Assembly: GCF_004363005.1 (NCBI RefSeq)
Contig: NZ_SNYH01000001.1
Coordinates: 669,776-733,775 of the forward strand
Direction: 5' to 3'
Length of the DNA: 64,000 bases
DNA from: Tenacibaculum caenipelagi
GTDB lineage: Bacteria; Bacteroidota; Bacteroidia; Flavobacteriales; Flavobacteriaceae
Position 1 is the first letter of the stretch. Each line of letters starts with the position of its first letter. Shown here one piece after another: positions 59,007 through 64,000 of the stretch. A program made the position numbers and the translations under genes. Below the pieces are notes generated by a model, which did no database searches, was not told where the DNA came from, and saw only the letters and a program-made list of their open reading frames with translations.

Positions 59007-60998
59007 TTATTTTTTAAAATTGGCTATTCCTTCTTGAAGCCAACTGTGATATTCATCAACATTGGGTGTATAAGCTACAGGATCAATTAAATTAGATTCG
59101 TCATGATTCATCAACACATAAAATGGTTGTGAATTAGCTTTATACTTAATCGTTTGTAATTCGCTCCATTTTTGCCCTATATACTTTAACTTCTTTCCTG
59201 GGGTTAGTTTTGATTCAACTACCTCATCATCTTTCAATGGTCGTTTATCATCTACATATAAAGAAATCAGAACTACTTTGTTCTTTAAAACATCTAAAAC
59301 TTTTGGTTTAACCCACACATTTTGTTCCATCTTTCTACAGTTTACACAAGCATGTCCTGTAAAATCAATCATCACTGGTTTCCCTACTTTTTTGGCATAA
59401 GCCAACCCTTTGTCATAATCATGAAAAGCTACAATATCGTGTGGTGGCATTAAATGCGCTCCCTCAGGTAAAGCTTCATGGTTATTTTCTTGGGTACTTG
59501 TCGTTCCTTGTTTGGTAAACCCTACTCCGTAAGGTGATTCACTATAACCTTGTGGCGGTGGAAAAGCACTGATTAAGTTCAACGGTGCTCCCCATAATCC
59601 CGGAATCATATATATAGTAAATGATAATACTATCAATCCTAAACTCAACCTTCCTACCGAAATGTGAGTAACAGGACTATCGTGTGGTAATTGTATTTTT
59701 CCGAATAAATAAAAAGCTAAAGCTCCAAAAATTGCAATCCAGATAGCTATAAACACTTCTCTTTCTAACAAGTGTAATTGCAATACTAAATCGGCATTTG
59801 ATAAAAATTTAAACGCTAATGCTAATTCTAAGAATCCTAAAACTACTTTTACTGTGTTTAACCATCCTCCAGATTTTGGTAACGAATTTAACCATCCTGG
59901 GAATGCCGCAAATAATGCAAATGGTAAAGCTATTGCTGAAGAGAATCCTAACATCCCTACAATAGGAGCTATTCCTCCTTTAGAAGCAGCTTCAACTAAT
60001 AAAGTCCCAACAATAGGTCCAGTACATGAAAACGAAACTATTGCCAAGGCTAATGCCATAAAGAAAATTCCTATTAAACCTCCTTTATCTGCTTGTGAAT
60101 CTACTTTGGTTGCCCAAGAACTTGGTAAAGTAATCTCAAAAGCTCCTAAGAAAGAAACTGCAAAAATTACTAAGATTAAAAAGAAAATTATATTAAACCA
60201 TACGTTGGTTGATAGTGCATTTAAGGCATCAGCTCCGAATGCCGCAGTTACCACAGACCCTAACAACACATAAATTGCTATGATAGATATTCCATAAATA
60301 ATCGCATTACGTATTCCTGCTGATTTACTTTTACTTTGTTTGGTAAAGAAGCTTACTGTCATCGGTATCATTGGAAACACACATGGAGTTAGCAAAGCAG
60401 CAAATCCTGATAAAAAGGCTATGAAGAAAATTCCCAATAAACCTCTTTTTCCTTCTTTTTTAGTTTCTTTTACTTTTTCTACTGACTTAACTTTAGTTTC
60501 TTTTTTATCACCTGCTGTAGTCTTAACAGCTATTGCTTTTGTTAAATCAAAACTTAAATCTATTTCTTTTGGAGGCAAACATTGTTCGTCTGTACAAGCA
60601 ATAAACTCTACAAAAGCGTTAACCTGTGTTACCCCTACATCTGCTAATTCTATTGTTTGTTTAAAAACTGCTTTATTAGCAAATGATTTAATATTCATTC
60701 CTTCATCGCTAAAAAGCGTGGTAAACTTAATTTTCCCCTCAGGTTCCGAAGTGTTTCCTACAATCTTAATTTTACCTCCTTCATCATCATACGTAAACGT
60801 TGTAGGAATTGGCCCGCCTTTCGGCACTTCCTGTGCGTACAAATGCCAACCCTCTTTAATTGTTGCTGTACTTACTAAACTATAGGTGTTTTCTGAAACC
60901 TTCTCTACACTTGTTTTCCATGTTATGGGGTTGTAAATTTGACTTACAGCCGTAAAACTAATGGCTAAACAAAAGAGAAATGCTACTATTTTTTTCAT
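59007..60998 (-). CDS. dsbD: Thiol:disulfide interchange protein DsbD
   Basis: A 663-residue membrane protein moving electrons from the cytoplasm to periplasmic thiol proteins. A signal peptide (MKKIVAFLFCLAISFTAVSQ) and N-terminal DsbD-alpha-like domain (about 20-160, with FIACTDEQCLPPKEIDLSF) are followed by a DsbD membrane core with TPCVFPMIPMTVSFFTK and FSCTGPIVGT as the redox cysteines. A C-terminal thioredoxin domain carries CVNC in FTGHACVNCRKM. The N-domain carries a Cys pair spaced as in CTDEQC. It is downstream of a gene encoding a second, free N-domain. Confidence 0.95.
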   Translation of the reverse strand: MKKIVAFLFCLAISFTAVSQIYNPITWKTSVEKVSENTYSLVSTATIKEGWHLYAQEVPKGGPIPTTFTYDDEGGKIKIVGNTSEPEGKIKFTTLFSDEGMNIKSFANKAVFKQTIELADVGVTQVNAFVEFIACTDEQCLPPKEIDLSFDLTKAIAVKTTAGDKKETKVKSVEKVKETKKEGKRGLLGIFFIAFLSGFAALLTPCVFPMIPMTVSFFTKQSKSKSAGIRNAIIYGISIIAIYVLLGSVVTAAFGADALNALSTNVWFNIIFFLILVIFAVSFLGAFEITLPSSWATKVDSQADKGGLIGIFFMALALAIVSFSCTGPIVGTLLVEAASKGGIAPIVGMLGFSSAIALPFALFAAFPGWLNSLPKSGGWLNTVKVVLGFLELALAFKFLSNADLVLQLHLLEREVFIAIWIAIFGALAFYLFGKIQLPHDSPVTHISVGRLSLGLIVLSFTIYMIPGLWGAPLNLISAFPPPQGYSESPYGVGFTKQGTTSTQENNHEALPEGAHLMPPHDIVAFHDYDKGLAYAKKVGKPVMIDFTGHACVNCRKMEQNVWVKPKVLDVLKNKVVLISLYVDDKRPLKDDEVVESKLTPGKKLKYIGQKWSELQTIKYKANSQPFYVLMNHDESNLIDPVAYTPNVDEYHSWLQEGIANFKK

Positions 60999-61018
60999 TA
61001 TATTAAGGGAAAAAGGGA

Positions 61019-61465
61019 TTAATTTACGTTAAAACTTAAAATTACTTCTTTAGGTGGTAAACAATTTTCACCTGTGCAAACCATATATTCTACCGCTCCT
61101 TTAACCGTAAATTTATCTGCAGTTTTTAATCGAATTTTTTGTTTAAATACTGCTTTAGTATCGAAGTATTTAATTTTCATCTCAAAGATAGGGTCATCAA
61201 CTACATGACCTTCTCCTTCACTTGTATTTCCTTTCTTTAGATATCTTGCATCTCCCTCAAACGTAAATAAGGTTGGAATTGGTCCCCCTTGTGGGATTTC
61301 TTGCGAGTATAAATGCCAGTCTTTTTGTATAGTAGCTACAGCTATTAATTCGGCCTCCTTATCAGATATCTTTTTTACTGAAGTAGTCCATTTTACTGGG
61401 TCGTGTACTTGTGCAAATGAAGCACTTCCAAAAGCCAACAGCAGGAAAAAAAGTATTTTTTTCAT
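61019..61465 (-). CDS. Free-standing DsbD N-terminal domain protein
   Basis: A 148-residue exported protein (signal MKKILFFLLLAFGSASFAQ) that is a paralogue of the first 160 residues of the adjacent DsbD: DPVKWTTSVKKISDKEAEL and WHLYSQEIPQGGPIPTLFTF correspond to ITWKTSVEKVSENTYSL and WHLYAQEVPKGGPIPTTFTY. The redox pair is kept as CTGENCLPPKEV. It ends 20 nt before dsbD and is probably in the same transcript. It likely shuttles electrons from DsbD to periplasmic partners, which is inferred. Confidence 0.9.
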   Translation of the reverse strand: MKKILFFLLLAFGSASFAQVHDPVKWTTSVKKISDKEAELIAVATIQKDWHLYSQEIPQGGPIPTLFTFEGDARYLKKGNTSEGEGHVVDDPIFEMKIKYFDTKAVFKQKIRLKTADKFTVKGAVEYMVCTGENCLPPKEVILSFNVN

Positions 61466-61660
61466 CGTTTTTATTAGTTGTATTAATGTTTAATCTGTAA
61501 ATGTAATGTCTTTATTCACTAAAACACAAAAGATTAAAAAAAGTTTAACATTAACAAAACTACAACCCAAAAACATAGTTCTAAATTTCCAAGTAAAAAA
61601 ACAACAAGTTCAATTTCGCTGAACCACACTACAAATCAATTAATTATTCCCATTTTTTTT

Positions 61661-61668
61661 TATCTTTG
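61661..61668 (+). promoter_or_regulatory. -7 element of the repeat protein gene
   Basis: TATCTTTG is an exact TAnnTTTG match, about 69 nt before the start codon at 61737. The 271-bp gap upstream (61466-61736) holds nothing else that I can identify. Confidence 0.5.
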
Positions 61669-61736
61669 ATAAAAAACTTCCTCTATACCTAGAAAACATA
61701 TTATAAAATACAAACCACACTTTTATTTATTGGCTT

Positions 61737-63860
61737 ATGAAAAAAATTTTACTCAACTTTTATTCTTCTTTTGGAAATTCTTACTCCAAAACTTTAAAGT
61801 CTAACAATTTCAATAGTAAACAAAACTTTATACGAAACTGTATTGTTGTTTTATCGTTACTACTATTCTCTGGCACCTTAAATGCCCAAACCACAGTAAC
61901 CAAGTATTTTACTGGTCCAACTCAAGAAATTGATGGCTGTGGATCTGACTACTGTGCTACAGTAGGTAGCGTTAATTTTACTTCTGGCGATTTTCCAGCT
62001 GGAGCTGTAATAACAGATGTTAAGGTAACCATCACTTGGCAAAAAACAGGTGGAACCTGTTCTGCTCCGACCTCTGACCTCCCGAATAACGCAGAAATAA
62101 GCTTTCGAATTGATGCGCCGGATCTTAACATAGGTCTGCCTTTAGCTCCAGAGCTTACATGGTCCGGCGAAACCCAAGGCGGCGTGGTGACTACAGTATT
62201 TGATGATGCTGGTACAACTGCTCCTTCTGGCACTCCAACATCCGGGACTTTTAAACCTGCTGGGGTTGTTACTTTTGCTAACAACTTTAATGGGCTAGCT
62301 CCTTTTGGCATTTGGCAACTAATGGCTGGGGATACATTTTCAAATAATAATGCCCTTTGTGTCTATAACTTTTCCGTTACCATAACAGCCAATGTGCCAC
62401 CCACTGCGGTATGTAAAACAAATCAGCTTACAGAAATATTTTTAGATGAAAACGGACAGGCTACCCTTACACCTCAGGATTTAGATGGAGGATCAAGCGA
62501 TGCAGAAGGCCCAGTGACTTTATCTTTAAGTAAAGACACCTTTGATTGTAGTGAAGTGGGGCAGAATTTTCCAGTGACACTTACGGTAACAGATTTTGCC
62601 GGAGAAACCGATTCTTGTGTAACACCTATTTGGGTTAGAGATACTATGCAGCCTGTGGTAAGTTGTAAAGATGCTACAGTGATTTTAGATGCTAATGGTA
62701 GTTACCAATTAACTAAAAATGATTTAGATAATGGTAGTACAGATAATTGTTCAGCAGACAATAATTTAACTTATACTTTTTCGCCGGCGTGGTTTTATTG
62801 TAAAGATGTTGGGGTGCATACAGTAACTATGACTGTGGAAGACGAGCATGGTAATAGTGCTAGTTGTGATGCAACCGTTACAGTAAGCAAAGGAGAAGAT
62901 TTGGCTATTACCGATGCATATCCGGTAGATATTTGTTATGGAGCAGCAGCCAATACTGGTAAAATTGTTTTAAAATGGGCGGGTATAGCTCAAGAAGTAA
63001 TATTAAAACCAGATGGAGGGATTGCTACGACCTATAATTCAGGTTTAGAAAATGGAGAGTTAGATATTACTGGTTTAGTAGCAGGAAATTATACTTTGGA
63101 GATTAATGGAATCTGCGGACAAATGGTTTCTTCAACCGTGGAAATTAAACAACTAGAGGAACTGGCTATTGCCAATGCTGTACCTATTGATATTTGCTTT
63201 GGAGCAGGTGGTAGCACTGGAAAAATTGATCTAGAATGGAACGGTAGTGTTAACTTCATAGGCATTCAATCTACCTATCCTAATGGAGGAACAGGGTCTA
63301 GATCGATCGACCAAGGTCTTGATAATGGGTATACTACTATAGATAACTTTCCTGCAGGTATACATGAAATCACTCTTTACGGTACCTGTAGTAAAACTGT
63401 CTCTACAACCGTGGAAATTAAACAACTAGAGGAACTCGCTATTGCCAATGCTGTACCTATTGATATCTGCTTTGGAGCAGGTAGTAGCACTGGAAAAATT
63501 GATCTAGAATGGGACGGTAGTGTTAACTTCATAGGTATTCAATCTACCTATCCTAATGGAGGAACAGGGTCTAGATCAATCGACCAAGGTCTTGATAATG
63601 GGTATACTACTATAGAAAACTTTCCTGCAGGTATACATGAAATCACTCTTTACGGTACCTGTAGTGAAACTGTCTCTACAACCGTGGAAATTAAACAACT
63701 AGAGGAACTCGCTATTGCCAATGCTGAACCAATTGATATTTGCTTTGGAGCAGGTAGTAGCACTGGAAAAATTGATCTAGAATGGGACGGTAGTGTTAAC
63801 TTCATAGGTATTCAATCTACCTATCCTAATGGAGGAACAGGGTCTAGATCAATCGACTAA
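61737..63860 (+). CDS. Secreted repeat protein (SprB-like repeats), interrupted by in-frame stop
   Basis: The frame encodes 707 residues up to TAA at 63858-63860. A long N-region and signal peptide (cleavage after TLNAQ, about residue 51) are followed by a proprotein-convertase P-like beta domain (about 60-220, NGLAPFGIWQLMAGDTF), two HYR-like domains with DNCS motifs (about 220-385), and then SprB-like repeats. One diverged unit (62892-63152) precedes near-identical 91-residue units. In the third unit a CAA codon of the sister units is TAA, after which the same frame stays open to the window end. The product is therefore either truncated, a broken gene, or affected by a sequencing error. Any T9SS sorting domain would be beyond the stop. 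Confidence 0.78.
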   Translation: MKKILLNFYSSFGNSYSKTLKSNNFNSKQNFIRNCIVVLSLLLFSGTLNAQTTVTKYFTGPTQEIDGCGSDYCATVGSVNFTSGDFPAGAVITDVKVTITWQKTGGTCSAPTSDLPNNAEISFRIDAPDLNIGLPLAPELTWSGETQGGVVTTVFDDAGTTAPSGTPTSGTFKPAGVVTFANNFNGLAPFGIWQLMAGDTFSNNNALCVYNFSVTITANVPPTAVCKTNQLTEIFLDENGQATLTPQDLDGGSSDAEGPVTLSLSKDTFDCSEVGQNFPVTLTVTDFAGETDSCVTPIWVRDTMQPVVSCKDATVILDANGSYQLTKNDLDNGSTDNCSADNNLTYTFSPAWFYCKDVGVHTVTMTVEDEHGNSASCDATVTVSKGEDLAITDAYPVDICYGAAANTGKIVLKWAGIAQEVILKPDGGIATTYNSGLENGELDITGLVAGNYTLEINGICGQMVSSTVEIKQLEELAIANAVPIDICFGAGGSTGKIDLEWNGSVNFIGIQSTYPNGGTGSRSIDQGLDNGYTTIDNFPAGIHEITLYGTCSKTVSTTVEIKQLEELAIANAVPIDICFGAGSSTGKIDLEWDGSVNFIGIQSTYPNGGTGSRSIDQGLDNGYTTIENFPAGIHEITLYGTCSETVSTTVEIKQLEELAIANAEPIDICFGAGSSTGKIDLEWDGSVNFIGIQSTYPNGGTGSRSID

Positions 63861-63971
63861 GGTCTTGATAATGGGTATACTACTATAGATAACTTTCCTG
63901 CAGGTATACATGAAATCACTCTTTACGGTACCTGTAGTGAAACTGTCTCTACAACCGTGGAAATTAAACAA
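63153..63971 (+). repeat. Three tandem 273-bp (91-aa) near-identical repeats, a fourth starting
   Basis: Units at 63153-63425, 63426-63698 and 63699-63971, all exactly 273 bp and starting with CTAGAGGAACT; a fourth begins at 63972 and runs off the window. They differ by few bases, mostly single substitutions. Each encodes CFGAG, IGIQSTYPNGG and FPAGIHEITLYGTC. Confidence 0.95.
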
Positions 63972-64000
63972 CTAGAGGAACTCGCTATTGCCAATGCTGT
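63861..64000 (+). pseudogene. Continuation of the repeat protein frame after the TAA
   Basis: The frame of the repeat protein continues without another stop (GLDNGYTTIDNFPAGIHEI and onwards) to the last base, and it completes repeat unit 3 and starts unit 4. This conservation beyond the stop argues that the stop is recent, polymorphic or an error. Confidence 0.6.

Noticed and set aside
60340..60885. 181-codon plus-strand frame inside dsbD
   Set aside because: Antisense to the well-supported DsbD N-terminal and membrane regions; low-complexity composition typical of a shadow frame.
63153..64000. CRISPR-like tandem repetition
   Set aside because: Units are 273 bp, contiguous without spacers and in frame with a protein; these are protein repeats.

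Overview
The window looks like chromosomal DNA of a member of the Flavobacteriaceae (Bacteroidota), plausibly a marine Tenacibaculum/Polaribacter-type bacterium; the genus is a guess. The evidence is the strongly AT-rich sequence, the gliding genes gldB and gldC, type IX secretion (T9SS) components and cargo (PorG-like, PorP/SprF-like, a C-terminal sorting domain), Bacteroidota-type promoters (TTTG, about 19 nt, TAnnTTTG), and the general lack of Shine-Dalgarno sequences. No prophage, insertion sequence or CRISPR array is visible. Almost everything is core chromosome.

Layout. 1-710: tail of a DUF58 gene and two identical tRNA-Asp genes. 730-5264: an aromatic amino acid operon (prephenate dehydratase, aminotransferase, NTF2-like protein, prephenate dehydrogenase, DAHP synthase-chorismate mutase). 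In front of it is a complete transcription attenuator whose 27-residue leader peptide carries the run FYFYFYFF. 5304-9605: DUF5995 protein, RsgA, Dtd, TatD-like, TcdA and a YceI lipoprotein. 9661-17425: LipB, a secreted reprolysin-like protease with a T9SS signal, deoxynucleoside kinase, a SpoU methyltransferase and a TamL-like lipoprotein. 17521-22324: FbaA, AccD, S15 and PNPase. 22623-28186: a FolK-deoxynucleoside kinase fusion, GldC/GldB, NadE, a possible 43-residue protein and DnaG. 28315-33151: a leucine-rich-repeat protein, ClpX, ClpP, trigger factor and a small membrane protein.

33319-38693: a mixed set (Crp-type regulator, NAD(P)H oxidoreductase, thioredoxin-fold protein, esterase, PdxJ, CBS protein, NadK). 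38798-46012: an envelope-assembly block (PorG-like, UppS, BamA, two OmpH/Skp chaperones, MurI, PorP/SprF-like). 46112-52139: an AraC regulator divergent from four genes that together form the trans-4-hydroxyproline to 2-oxoglutarate pathway. 52162-58495: a minus-strand gene train GNAT - RpoD-type sigma factor - bS21 - sodium/solute symporter - M20 amidohydrolase - alanine racemase - second PLP racemase, with almost no gaps. 59007-61465: DsbD and a free-standing copy of its N-terminal domain. 61737-64000: a secreted protein with near-identical 273-bp repeats, interrupted by an in-frame stop codon and running off the window.

The most noteworthy items are the Phe/Tyr attenuator with all four pairing segments, the sigma/bS21/racemase gene train with a consensus promoter about 370 nt upstream, the loss of the zinc-binding cysteines in both AccD and DnaG, the FolK-kinase fusion beside a separate kinase, the hydroxyproline catabolic block facing the racemase block, and the CAA-to-TAA change in the repeat protein. 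All assignments come from reading the sequence and from family knowledge; no database search was run.
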